In this document: positions 43,016 to 51,178 of the stretch, one piece after another | Layout of the letters: the number at the start of each line of letters is the position of its first letter | Numbering within the stretch: position 1 is the first letter of the stretch | DNA from: Nocardioides sp. W7 | Lineage (GTDB): Bacteria > Actinomycetota > Actinomycetes > Propionibacteriales > Nocardioidaceae | NCBI RefSeq assembly: GCF_022919075.1 | Contig: NZ_CP095078.1 | Coordinates: 2,294,001-2,358,000, forward strand | Length of the DNA stretch: 64,000 nt | Direction of reading: 5' to 3' | Translations under genes and position numbers: made by a program | The notes under the pieces: generated by a model | What the model saw: the letters and a program-made list of their open reading frames with translations, nothing else | Told to the model about the DNA's origin: nothing | Databases searched by the model: none

Positions 43016-43786
43016 TCAGTGAGTGGTGAGGCCCACCACGGCCAGCGCCGTGATGGCGCCGCCGAGCAGCGTGATGCCGCCGGCGGCGAGAGCGGGGGCC
43101 ACCCGGGAGGCGAGGCGGAGGGCGGCGACGGACTCGCCGCCGCGGACGAGGGCGGTGCTCCCGGCCAGGGCGAGCAGGCCGACACCGACCAGGACCACGG
43201 CCATGCCGAGCCCGAAGACGATCACCAGCAGCAGCGCGAACGCCGCGCGCCCAGTGAACAGGCCGGTGACGAGCACGAGGAACGCGGACGGCGACGGCAC
43301 CAGACCGCCGGAGATCCCGAGCAGTACGAGCCCGGGTCGGCTCGGCGCGTGGCCGTGCCCGTGGCCGTGCCCGTGGCCGTGCCCGTGCCCGTGGCTGTGT
43401 CCGTGGCCATGACCGTGGCCGTGGCCGCCGGTCCGGCGCCAGCGGCGCAGCAGCCAGAGACCGGTGCCGAGCACCAGCAGGCCGGAGACGAGCTGGAGGG
43501 AGGTGGTGAGCGTCTTCAGCTCGACCAGGTCCGAGAGGGAGAAGAAGGTCCAGGCCACGGCGACGACCAGGACCGAGCAGGTGTGCATCACCGCGACCGA
43601 CCCACCCATCCACAGGGCGTCGCGGACCTTGCCGTGGGTGCCGACGATGTACGCCGCGGCGAGGCTCTTGCCGTGCCCGGGCCCGACGGCGTGGGCGGCC
43701 CCGGCGGCGAAGGCGACCACGAGCGCGACCGGCGCGAAGCCGGGCGCCTCGACGAGGCCCTGCAGACGGTCGCCGAGACCCGTCAT
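43016..43786 (-). CDS. NicO/RcnA-family nickel/cobalt transporter
   Basis: Membrane protein of 256 residues. The first helices carry the family motif HAVGPGHGKSLAAAYIVG; a second motif is ISGGLVPSPSAFLVL. Between them is a cytoplasmic loop of about 30 residues with repeated Gly-His pairs that should bind Ni2+ or Co2+. I start at the ATG at 43786, which overlaps the upstream gene's stop by 4 nt; the frame extends further without family sequence. RcnA-type members export metal, others import; direction here is not certain. Confidence 0.88.
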   Translation of the reverse strand: MTGLGDRLQGLVEAPGFAPVALVVAFAAGAAHAVGPGHGKSLAAAYIVGTHGKVRDALWMGGSVAVMHTCSVLVVAVAWTFFSLSDLVELKTLTTSLQLVSGLLVLGTGLWLLRRWRRTGGHGHGHGHGHSHGHGHGHGHGHGHGHAPSRPGLVLLGISGGLVPSPSAFLVLVTGLFTGRAAFALLLVIVFGLGMAVVLVGVGLLALAGSTALVRGGESVAALRLASRVAPALAAGGITLLGGAITALAVVGLTTH

Positions 43787-44556
43787 GCCCGTCGTCCTCG
43801 GCGCCGGAACCAGACCAGTCCGGCCAGGACCGCCAGCAGCAGGACGCCGAGCGCCGCGCCGAGCTGGAGGGCGGCGCTGGTGCCGGACGTCGCCGCGTCG
43901 CCGGCCGGCTCCCCGGCGAGCGACCACTCGTGGTCGGGCTGGTCGGCGCTGTACACGGCCCGCTGGCCGGCGGGACCGGTCGCCATCGTGCGATACGCCG
44001 GGTGCAGGTCGGTCAGTGTCGTCACGCTGACGGCGGCCGTCGTGACGGGCTCGGCGCAGTCGAAGCTGACCTCGACGCCCTCGGTGGCCAGGGTCTCGTC
44101 CGCGGTCACGTCACCGGCGCAGGGGGACCCGTCGCCGGCGACCTCGATGTGCTCGAGGAGGTAGTCGCGGAACGCCGCCGACGCGGCGAGGGCGCTCGCG
44201 TCGGCGTCCTCGTAGAACACAGCGCCGTCGAGCATCACCCGGTCCGGGGGGAGCACCCCGAGCGAGACACCGAGCAGGGTGAGGTCGTCGGTGCCGCCCA
44301 CCCGCCAGCGGACCCGGACGGTGCCGGGGGCGTCGTCGGCGTCGACGGCGACCTGCTGGGGCGGCCCGAAGGGGTGCGCCTCGGCGGGGCCGGCGACCAG
44401 AATCGGCAGGGCCGTCAGCACGGCAGTCAGGGCGAGGACCAGGACCCGCACCTGAAGGCGGTGACGGTTCTCCGGTCGGGGCGGGGCAGGGGACAACGCG
44501 TTGCTCTCCGGGTGCGGTGACGGGGTGCCGATGGGCATCCGGAGCCAGACCTTCAC
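43783..44556 (-). CDS. Secreted membrane-anchored partner of the NicO transporter
   Basis: Protein of up to 257 residues; the GTG at 44556 is the longest start and a GTG at 44451 is possible. A signal sequence (VLVLALTAVLTALPILVAGP) ends before AEAHPFGPPQQVAVD, so the mature protein starts close to a His. Two cysteines (SPCAGD, SFDCAEP) may form a disulfide. A C-terminal TM helix and Arg tail anchor it. Proteins of this kind often precede NicO genes and may present metal; the role is inference. Confidence 0.75.
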   Translation of the reverse strand: MKVWLRMPIGTPSPHPESNALSPAPPRPENRHRLQVRVLVLALTAVLTALPILVAGPAEAHPFGPPQQVAVDADDAPGTVRVRWRVGGTDDLTLLGVSLGVLPPDRVMLDGAVFYEDADASALAASAAFRDYLLEHIEVAGDGSPCAGDVTADETLATEGVEVSFDCAEPVTTAAVSVTTLTDLHPAYRTMATGPAGQRAVYSADQPDHEWSLAGEPAGDAATSGTSAALQLGAALGVLLLAVLAGLVWFRRRGRRA

Positions 44557-44628
44557 GGTCCCCGGAGAACGGATCGGACCTCGTCCGCGACGTCCGTCCG
44601 ACGGACAGGTGAACGGTAGGGAACACTC

Positions 44629-44838
44629 TTACGAGGCGGCGCCCGTCCAGGCGGAGGCCGTCCAGGCGGAGGCCAGCCCGGCGTACGGACCCGGCTGCCC
44701 GGCCAGCTCGGTCGGCGTGCCGTCCTGCACGACCCGGCCCTCGTCGAGGACGAGCACCCGGTCGGCCGCGGCGGCGGTGGACATCCGGTGCGCGATGGCG
44801 ATCGACGTACGCCCCTTGGCCAGCGCGGTCAGGGCCGG
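44629..44838 (-). pseudogene. 3' remnant of an ABC exporter ATPase gene
   Basis: About 69 in-frame codons encode the end of an ABC exporter nucleotide-binding domain: AKGRTSIAIAHRMSTAAAAD (H-loop), RVLVLDEGRVVQDGTPTELA, GPYAGLASAW, then a TAA stop. Walker A, signature and Walker B are all missing; the preceding codon is the stop of the ketopantoate-reductase-like gene. A tandem 15-bp duplication (44645-44659 and 44660-44674) repeats ASAWT. The reading frame has no start of its own. This is a deletion remnant. Confidence 0.85.
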
Positions 44839-45858
44839 TCAGACAGCGACGTCATGAGGCGCCGGCGCCGGCTCCGTCTCCAGCAGCGCACCGAGGTGGC
44901 GCCGGGCCGCCGGGGTCGACGCGCTCAGCAGCTGCTGGAGGCGGGAGCTGAGCGGAGCGGTCGTCCCGCTCCGGCGGGCGAGCAGCACGATCTCGCCGTT
45001 GAGGTAGTCGACCTCGCTGCTGGCGCCGCGCGCGAAGCTCTGCCAGGTCGAGAGCCGCCCGGGCACGTGTCCCGGCACCGGGAGCACCGCCAGGGAGACA
45101 CCGTGGTGATCCAGCTTCCCGCCCGGCGGTACGGCGATCCCGGCGGCCGCCAGGACCGCGAGCGCCTCGGCCCGGAGCCGGGCCCGGGCCTCGGCCCGCA
45201 GGTCGTCGTCGCCCTCGAGCAGGTCGAGTCCGTTGGCGACGTTCGCCGCCAGCTTCGCCGCCTTGCAGGCCCGGGAGTCCGGCACCGACCATGCCGCGAA
45301 GCCCGCGCCGACCAGATCGGCCACCAGCGCCTCCTGCAGCTCGTCGGGCGGTGCCGCGTGCCGGCCGAGCCAGATCAGCCCGACGGTCGGCGGCAGCGAC
45401 GGCGATACGATCTCGCCCGGGGTCAGGAAGCTGGCCGCGATCCCGATCGTCGCGGCGTACACCCGCTCCCACCGGCGCAGCGCGAGGTCCTCGGTGACCA
45501 TGCCGTTCTGGTAGGTCACGATCGGCAGGTCGGCGGCGGTGCCGACGACCGCGCCGCGGTCGTCGTGCAGCGGCTGCCACGCCCACGCCGCCAGCGCGGC
45601 CTCGGCGTCCTGCGCCTTCACGGCCAGCAGCAGCACGTCGTCGACGTGCAGCCGCAGGTCGTCGGGCCCGGCGGCGACGGGCACCCGGACGACGTCGGTG
45701 CCGCCGGGGCGTCGTACTCGCAGGCCGTGCTCGGCGACCAGCCGGCCGTGCTCGCCGCGCGCCACCAGCACGACGGGGTGCCCGGCCGGTGCCAGCTGGG
45801 CCGCCAGGGCGCCGCCCACCGCGCCGCCGCCGACGACGACGTACCGACGCACGCCCAT
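44839..45858 (-). CDS. Ketopantoate reductase family (ApbA/PanE-like) protein
   Basis: NAD(P)-dependent dehydrogenase of 339 residues. The N-terminal motif VVVGGGAVGGALAAQLAPAG binds the dinucleotide; KAQDAEAAL and NGMVTEDL follow the PanE pattern, as does the C-terminal KAAKLAANVANGLD with the conserved Lys/Asn. In this cluster it may reduce a 2-oxo acid produced from an organosulfur compound rather than make pantoate; that is inference. The ATG at 45858 shares its last base with the upstream gene's TGA. Confidence 0.82.
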   Translation of the reverse strand: MGVRRYVVVGGGAVGGALAAQLAPAGHPVVLVARGEHGRLVAEHGLRVRRPGGTDVVRVPVAAGPDDLRLHVDDVLLLAVKAQDAEAALAAWAWQPLHDDRGAVVGTAADLPIVTYQNGMVTEDLALRRWERVYAATIGIAASFLTPGEIVSPSLPPTVGLIWLGRHAAPPDELQEALVADLVGAGFAAWSVPDSRACKAAKLAANVANGLDLLEGDDDLRAEARARLRAEALAVLAAAGIAVPPGGKLDHHGVSLAVLPVPGHVPGRLSTWQSFARGASSEVDYLNGEIVLLARRSGTTAPLSSRLQQLLSASTPAARRHLGALLETEPAPAPHDVAV

Positions 45859-47027
45859 CAGACGGCGAGGATGCGGCGACCGGCCGCGGCGAGGGCGGTG
45901 TCCTCCTGCGGCGGGTGGACCCGCACGCACAGGACGTCGCGCAGGTGGCGCTCCAGCGGGTGGTGCCGGGTGAGGGCGAGGTTGCCGAGGGCGGCCACCG
46001 CCGTCTGCACGGCGGCGACCACGGACCGCGCGATCTGCACCTTGACGACCGAGAGGTCGGCGAGCACGCCGGGGTCACCGGCCTCCACCCTCAGCAGGGC
46101 ACCGTGCAACAGGGTCTCGGCCTGCACGACCTGCGCGTCGATCTCGCCGGCGATCGCCTGGATCCGCTCGGTCTCGGCGATCGGCCGGCCCAGGGCGGCG
46201 GGCACCCGGGTGCGGGCGATGTCCACGAAGGCGGCCCGGGCGGCCTTCGCCACGCCGAGGTAGAGCGCCGGGTGGCCGAAGCTGGCCGCGCCGGCGGTCG
46301 CCGCCGGGTCGCGGTAGACGCCGTCCACGAGCGGGATCTCGACGAAGGCGTCCAGCGGCAGGGCGACGTCGTCGTAGACCACGTCGTGGGTGTTGGAGGC
46401 GCGGAGGCCGAGGTGGTCCCAGGTCTCGATCCAGGTGATCCCGGGACGGTCCGCCGGCACGATCAGGTGCCCGACCCGCGGGGTCGGCTCGTCGGTCACC
46501 GCCCAGACCACGTGGTAGGCCAGCGCGGTGCCGCCGGTGGCGTACGCCTTGTGGCCGTGCAGCGACCAGCCGTCGGCGGTGCGCCTTGCGACCGTCTGGG
46601 GCAGCCCGCCCCGCGCGGGGGCCCCGAGCTCGGGCTCGGCCCGGATCGCGTTGACCAGCGCCGGGCCGGTCTCGGAGCGGCGCAGCACGTCGGCGTAGAA
46701 CTCCTCGGGCCAGTGCGCGTTCTGGGCCTGGCCCCAGTGGCTGCTCAGCGAGTTCGCGGCGAGCAGCGCCACCGACGCGTCGCCCTCGCCGAGCGCGGTC
46801 AGGATCCGGGCGGTGTCGCGCGGCCCGAGTCCCGGCCCGCCGTACCGGGTCGCGACGGTGGCGGTCAGCAGGCCCGCCCGATGGGCGGCCTCCAGGCCGG
46901 CCGTGGGTACGGCGCCGCTGCGGTCGTACTGCGCCGCCGTCGACGCGATCTCCGCCGTGACCGCCGCCAGCGCCTCCGCGGAGAGGTCGGGACGGACGAA
47001 CCCGCGCTCGGTCGTCGGCGCGCTCAT
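45858..47027 (-). CDS. SfnB/DszC-like acyl-CoA dehydrogenase family monooxygenase
   Basis: Flavoprotein of 389 residues with the acyl-CoA dehydrogenase fold: LLTATVATRYGGPGLGPRDT near the start, HGHKAYATGG (flavin region), WDHLGLRASNTHDVVYDDV and a helical C-terminus. The pattern is that of the sulfur-acquisition SfnB and desulfurising DszC group, which use reduced flavin and O2. It is translated by ATGA overlap with the SsuD-like gene and shares an operon with it. Substrate unknown. Confidence 0.83.
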   Translation of the reverse strand: MSAPTTERGFVRPDLSAEALAAVTAEIASTAAQYDRSGAVPTAGLEAAHRAGLLTATVATRYGGPGLGPRDTARILTALGEGDASVALLAANSLSSHWGQAQNAHWPEEFYADVLRRSETGPALVNAIRAEPELGAPARGGLPQTVARRTADGWSLHGHKAYATGGTALAYHVVWAVTDEPTPRVGHLIVPADRPGITWIETWDHLGLRASNTHDVVYDDVALPLDAFVEIPLVDGVYRDPAATAGAASFGHPALYLGVAKAARAAFVDIARTRVPAALGRPIAETERIQAIAGEIDAQVVQAETLLHGALLRVEAGDPGVLADLSVVKVQIARSVVAAVQTAVAALGNLALTRHHPLERHLRDVLCVRVHPPQEDTALAAAGRRILAV

Positions 47028-48235
47028 CCGCGGGCCGTCGCGAACGCGCCGAGGTGCTCGGCCTGCAGGGTGCCGCGCTGGCCGGTGGCCCGGCGGTGGG
47101 CGAGCTCCTGGCGCACGAGCGGCAGCACGTGGCGGCCGTAGTCGACCGCGTCGTTGAGGGTGTCGTAGCCCCGGATCGAGACCAGGTCGGCGCCGAGGTC
47201 GACGTAGTCCAGGATCGCGGCGGCGACCGTCTCGGGCGTGCCGACCAGGGCCGTCGAGGCGCCGCCGGCGTTGGTGGCCGCCGCGGTGCGCATCCACAGG
47301 GCGCGGTCGTACACGTCCTGCTGCGCAGCGAGGTCCAGCAGCCGCTGGCTGCCGACGTTCTGGGGGCGGTCGCCGGTGAGGTACTTCTTGTGGAAGGTGC
47401 CGGACTGGAAGGTGCGGCCGATCTTCTCGACGTAGTCGTGGGCCTTGGCCCAGGCCAGCTCCTCGGTCTCGGCGACGATCGGGCGGAAGGTCACCCAGAT
47501 CCGCGGACGGTCGGTGCGGCCGGCCCGCTCGGCGATGCCGTGCACGCGCTCGATCTGGCTCTTGATGTCGGCCAGCGGCTCGCCCCAGAACGAGAAGACA
47601 TCGGCCTTCTCGCCGCCCACCTGGAAGGCCTCGTCGGAGGAGCCGCCGATCGAGATCGGGATGGTGGAGTCGTACGGCGCGAACCCGGGGCCGAAGTCGT
47701 CGAATCGGTAGAACTCGCCGTCGTGGCTGAACGCCGCCGGCTCGGTCCACGACCGTCGGAGCAGGTCGACGTACTCGGAGGTGCGTGCGTAGCGCTTCTC
47801 CTTGGGCAGGTAGTCGCCCTGCCGCGCCTGCTCGGCGTCGCTGCCGCCCGAGATCAGGTGCACGACGGCGCGGCCCTCGGAGAGCTGGTCGAGGGTGGCG
47901 AGCTTCTGGGCGCCCACGGTCGGGAACGTGGTGTTCGGCCGCAGCGCCACGATCGGCCGGAGCCGCTCGGTGAGCTGGCTGACCGCGGCAGCGACCACGA
48001 ACGAGTCCGCGCTGGCCGAGCCGTACGGGAGCAGCGTGTAGTCGTACCCGCCCTCCTCGAGGGAGCGGACATAGCGGCGGAAGTACGGCAGGTCGATGCC
48101 GCGGGACGGGACGGGCTCCAGCTCGGTGGACGGGTTGAGGTGCGAGAGGCTGATGAACTCCACCTCGCGGGCGGCGCCGGCCGGGACCGGCTGCTCGTGC
48201 GGGAGGTGCTCGGGGCGGTCGGTGAGGGTGGTCAT
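47024..48235 (-). CDS. SsuD-like LLM flavin-dependent monooxygenase
   Basis: Monooxygenase of 403 residues in the alkanesulfonate-monooxygenase branch: YFRRYVRSLEEGGYDYTLLPYGSAS, ALRPNTTFPTVGAQKLATLDQ, VHLISGGSDAEQARQGDYLPKEKRYART and SIGGSSDEAFQVGGEKADVFSFWGEPL. Such enzymes use FMNH2 from a separate flavin reductase to release sulfite from sulfonates. The ATG at 48235 overlaps the stop of a truncated paralogue. The gene is first intact member of a three-gene leftward operon. Confidence 0.88.
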   Translation of the reverse strand: MTTLTDRPEHLPHEQPVPAGAAREVEFISLSHLNPSTELEPVPSRGIDLPYFRRYVRSLEEGGYDYTLLPYGSASADSFVVAAAVSQLTERLRPIVALRPNTTFPTVGAQKLATLDQLSEGRAVVHLISGGSDAEQARQGDYLPKEKRYARTSEYVDLLRRSWTEPAAFSHDGEFYRFDDFGPGFAPYDSTIPISIGGSSDEAFQVGGEKADVFSFWGEPLADIKSQIERVHGIAERAGRTDRPRIWVTFRPIVAETEELAWAKAHDYVEKIGRTFQSGTFHKKYLTGDRPQNVGSQRLLDLAAQQDVYDRALWMRTAAATNAGGASTALVGTPETVAAAILDYVDLGADLVSIRGYDTLNDAVDYGRHVLPLVRQELAHRRATGQRGTLQAEHLGAFATARG

Positions 48236-48351
48236 GCCGGGGTCCTTTCGGCGGTGGCGAGTGCGCCGGGGTGGTCGTCCTGGAGGGAGCCGCGCCGGCC
48301 GGTGGCCTCGCGGTGGGCGAGCTCGGAGCGCACCAGCGGGAGCGCGTGACG
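48232..48351 (-). pseudogene. 3' stub of a second LLM monooxygenase gene
   Basis: Thirty-nine codons plus a TGA stop encode RHALPLVRSELAHREATGRR and the following GSLQDDHPGALATA, which match the C-terminus of the intact neighbour (RHVLPLVRQELAHRRATGQR and GTLQAEHLGAFATA). Upstream of 48351 the similarity stops at once. The stub's TGA overlaps the ATG of the intact gene as ATGA, so the two paralogues were once translationally coupled. Only the 3' end survived a deletion. Confidence 0.85.
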
Positions 48352-48370
48352 GAGCTGTTCCGACAAGCGG

Positions 48371-48386
48371 TTACTCGATTGAGTTA
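48371..48386. promoter_or_regulatory. AT-rich palindrome at the start of the LLM operon
   Basis: TTACTCGATTGAGTTA is a near-perfect palindrome (ACTC/GAGT arms) in a notably AT-rich patch 20 nt beyond the LLM stub. It may be a LysR-type or promoter element for the leftward operon; the LysR gene lies 1 kb away. No firm -35/-10 pair is visible. Confidence 0.35.
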
Positions 48387-48404
48387 CTGATAGTTGAGGT
48401 CCGA

Positions 48405-48447
48405 GAGAGGGCCGGGCGTCGCGGGTGCGTGCGTCGCCCGGCCTCTC
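48405..48447 (-). terminator. Hairpin after the sulfurtransferase gene
   Basis: Positions 48405-48418 pair with 48435-48447 with one bulged G, around a 16-nt loop. It lies 70-115 nt past the stop of the leftward sulfurtransferase gene and could end the lysR transcript. The large loop and lack of a U-tract weaken the call. Confidence 0.4.
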
Positions 48448-48518
48448 GCTCAGGACGCTACGGGCGTCCGCTCGATCGGGTCCAACAGGAATGCGGCATG
48501 GGAACCGATAGTGCGGCG

Positions 48519-49367
48519 TTATCGAAGCGCCGACGCCTCGCCGGTCTCCACGGGAAGGTCGAGGTTGCTCCACTGCGACCAGGAGCCGGGGTAGAGCGCG
48601 GCGTCGTACCCGGCGATCGCCAGCGCGGCGATCTCGTGGGCCGCGGTCACGCCGGAGCCGCAGTACGCCGCCACGGGCACGCCGTGGGCGACGCCCAGGG
48701 CGGCGAACCGGGTGCGCAGCTCCTCGACGGGGAGGAAGTGTCCGTCCGGCCCGAGGTTGCCGCCCGTGGGGGCGTTGACCGCACCCGGGACGTGACCCGC
48801 CTTCGGGTCGATGGGCTCGGTCTCGCCCCGGTAGCGCTCGGGCGCGCGGGCGTCGAGGAGCACGCCGGAGCGGGGGAACGCGGCCGCCCCGACGACGTCG
48901 AGCACCGGCAGTGCGCCGGGGTGCAGCTGTACGTCGCCCGGCCCGGGGACGACGTCGTCGGTCGCGAGGGCGCCGCCCGCCGCCACCCACGCGGGCAGCG
49001 CCCCGTCCAGGAGGCGTACGTCGGCCAGCCCGGCCCAGCGCAGCAGCCACCACGCCCGGGCCGCGGCGAGGTTGCCGTCGCCGTCGTACACCACGACGGT
49101 GCGGTCGCCGCTGACCCCCCAGCGTCGCGCCGACTCCTGGAGGGCTGCGACGTCGGGCAGCGGGTGCCGGCCGTCGGTCGGCTCGCCGTGCGCGGCGAGC
49201 TCGGTGTCCAGGTCGACGTACACGGCGCCGGGCACGTGGCCGCGGAGGTACTCGCTGTGGCCGGGCGGCCCGCCCAGCTTCCAGCGGACGTCGAGGACGA
49301 CGGGGGCGGGCGCGTCGGTGCGCGCGAGCTGCTCGGCCAGCTCGGTGGCGGAGATCAGGACGGTCAT
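48519..49367 (-). CDS. Sulfurtransferase, two rhodanese domains
   Basis: Enzyme of 282 residues with an inactive N-terminal and an active C-terminal rhodanese domain; Cys236 lies in the loop CGSGVTA, which is typical of 3-mercaptopyruvate/thiosulfate sulfurtransferases. It moves sulfane sulfur to cyanide or a thiol acceptor. Its ATG follows the LysR stop with no gap (TGAATG), so it is co-translated with the regulator. The placement among sulfur genes supports a role in sulfur recycling. Confidence 0.92.
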   Translation of the reverse strand: MTVLISATELAEQLARTDAPAPVVLDVRWKLGGPPGHSEYLRGHVPGAVYVDLDTELAAHGEPTDGRHPLPDVAALQESARRWGVSGDRTVVVYDGDGNLAAARAWWLLRWAGLADVRLLDGALPAWVAAGGALATDDVVPGPGDVQLHPGALPVLDVVGAAAFPRSGVLLDARAPERYRGETEPIDPKAGHVPGAVNAPTGGNLGPDGHFLPVEELRTRFAALGVAHGVPVAAYCGSGVTAAHEIAALAIAGYDAALYPGSWSQWSNLDLPVETGEASALR

Positions 49368-50279
49368 TCAGGCCTCGTTCGGGATGGTCTCGGTCGGAGT
49401 GGCTTGGGGGTGGACCAGGTGGAGGTGCGGGCGGGTCGAGAAGAACTCCTGCCCAGCAGTGTGCGCCGTCCGCTCGACCTCGGGGTCGAGGCCGCGTCGG
49501 GCGATCATCCGCAGGCCGGTGGTGCCGGTCGCGGGCAGGTCCTGGCGGACGACGATCCCGGCCGGGCGGCCGCCCGCGCTGGGCAGCAGGGCGACGCCGA
49601 GCCCCGCACGCACGCCGGCGAGCACCCCCTCGAGCGTCGTCGACTGGGCCGACACCTCGACCCGCCGGCCCTCGCTCGCCAGCGCGCCCAGGGCCCGCTC
49701 GCGCAGCCCGCACGGCTCCTCGAAGGCGACCAGCGACCACGGCTCGCCCGGCTCGGGCGTCGTCCAGGTGGGGGAGGAGTACCACCGCAGCGGCAGCCGG
49801 CCCACGTCGTACCCCGACCCGCGACCGCGCGGGTCCAGCACGAACGCGAAGTCCACCGTGCCCTTGTCGACGGCGTCGGCGAGCTGCGTCGACCGGCCGA
49901 TCTCGAACCGGGTGGTGACTCCCGGGAAGGCGGCGCGCAGGGCGTGCATCATCTCGGGGAGCACCTGCTCGGCCGCGTGCTCGGTCGAGCCGACGACGAT
50001 GGTGTCGCGGCGGGCGACCTTCAGGCGGCGCATCGACTCGTCGTGCACCTCGATGATGTGCCGGGCCTCCGCGAGGACCCGCTCGCCGTCCGGGGTGAAG
50101 CGCATCTGGCGGCCGTCCTTCTCGAACAGCTTGCGCTTGAGGCCCTTCTCGAGCAGCCGCACGTGGTGGCTCAGGGCGGGCTGGCTCACGTGGCGCACCG
50201 CGGCCGCCTTGCTGAAGCCGCCGCAGTCGGCGATCGCCACCAGCGTCCTTAAATGCTCAAGGTCTAGCGAGTTAGTCAT
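49368..50279 (-). CDS. LysR-family transcriptional regulator
   Basis: Regulator of 303 residues. The N-terminal HTH is LDLEHLRTLVAIADCGGFSK and AAAVRHVSQPALSHHVRLLEKGLKRKLFEKDG, followed by a periplasmic-binding-type effector domain starting at DTIVVGSTEHAAEQVLPEMM. It forms a pair with the sulfurtransferase and lies upstream of an organosulfur operon, so it may act like CysB/Cbl-type LysR regulators. The ATG at 50279 sits in an AT-rich patch (GAGTTAGTCATATT on the plus strand) that could hold its own site. Confidence 0.92.
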   Translation of the reverse strand: MTNSLDLEHLRTLVAIADCGGFSKAAAVRHVSQPALSHHVRLLEKGLKRKLFEKDGRQMRFTPDGERVLAEARHIIEVHDESMRRLKVARRDTIVVGSTEHAAEQVLPEMMHALRAAFPGVTTRFEIGRSTQLADAVDKGTVDFAFVLDPRGRGSGYDVGRLPLRWYSSPTWTTPEPGEPWSLVAFEEPCGLRERALGALASEGRRVEVSAQSTTLEGVLAGVRAGLGVALLPSAGGRPAGIVVRQDLPATGTTGLRMIARRGLDPEVERTAHTAGQEFFSTRPHLHLVHPQATPTETIPNEA

Positions 50280-50431
50280 ATTCAGATCCTAGGCCAGGCC
50301 CGGCCCGGCCGTCGCTCGTGCCGGCTGTTGGTCTGGACACCTGGTTCTCGCACACCGATCAGCAACCGTCATGGGTTGGCTTCGACGAACGCTCTTGGAC
50401 GGCGCCGTCGCGGGGTGCCAGCCTGGGGAGG

Positions 50432-51178
50432 GTGACCTCCACCGTGACTCCCCCCGCCTCCGCCACGTCCCCCGCGCTCGCCTGGGACGAGCCGCCCGGG
50501 GTCGCCGCCCGCGGGACCCTCGTCGTCCTGGTCGGTCGGGGCGAGTCGCCGACGGCGTACTCCCGGTTCGGCCGGCGGCTCTCGGCCGACGCCTACCGGG
50601 TCCGGGTCGTCGACGTCGACCTCGACGACCTGTCCGCGGCCGGCGACGTCGTCCGCGACCTGCTGGCCGACGACACCCTGCCGGCGCCGAAGGTGCTGGT
50701 CGGGGCGGACACGGGCGCGGGTCTGGCCACGGTGCTGGCGGGGGAGGGCGATGTCGACGCCGTCGTGCTCGCGGGCCTCGCACTGCCGGGCCCGGCGCCC
50801 GCTCCGGTCGGCGACTGGGACGCCGAGCTGGAGGCCCGTACGGCCTGTCCCGCGCACCGCCGGGTGATCTCCGAGGACCCCGCGTTCGAGCGGGGCGGCC
50901 TCGGTCGTGAGCTTCCGGCGCAGCTGCGCGACCTCGCCGTACCCGGCCTGCCGACGCTGGTGCTGCACGGGAGCGAGGACAGCGTGGCGAGCGCCGAGAC
51001 CGTGCTCGAGTGGATCGGCGAGGCCGAGCAGGTCCGCGCCCGGATCGTGGTCGGCGGTCGGCACGACGTCCTCAACGACGTCTCGCACCGCTCGGTCGCC
51101 GCGACCGTCGTCCTGTTCCTCGAGAGCCTCAAGCTCGGTGCGGACCTGCCCGCCATCGTCCGGGACGTGCGCGGCTGA
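50432..51178 (+). CDS. Alpha/beta hydrolase-fold protein
   Basis: Protein of about 248 residues. Seen are GTLVVLVGRGESPTAYSRFGRRLSADAYRV at the start, a nucleophile-elbow position reading GADTG (Asp rather than Ser) and LPTLVLHGSEDSV plus GGRHDVLNDVSHRS near the end, giving acid and His. An Asp nucleophile occurs in epoxide hydrolases and dehalogenases, yet the surroundings do not match those families. The GTG at 50432 is close to a GGGGAGG and 50444 is an alternative. It overlaps the next gene by one base. Confidence 0.75.
   Translation: MTSTVTPPASATSPALAWDEPPGVAARGTLVVLVGRGESPTAYSRFGRRLSADAYRVRVVDVDLDDLSAAGDVVRDLLADDTLPAPKVLVGADTGAGLATVLAGEGDVDAVVLAGLALPGPAPAPVGDWDAELEARTACPAHRRVISEDPAFERGGLGRELPAQLRDLAVPGLPTLVLHGSEDSVASAETVLEWIGEAEQVRARIVVGGRHDVLNDVSHRSVAATVVLFLESLKLGADLPAIVRDVRG

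Noticed and set aside
43361..43430. Short tandem repeats resembling a satellite or CRISPR-like array
   Set aside because: Units are 6 bp, lie in frame inside the NicO gene and encode the Gly-His metal loop.
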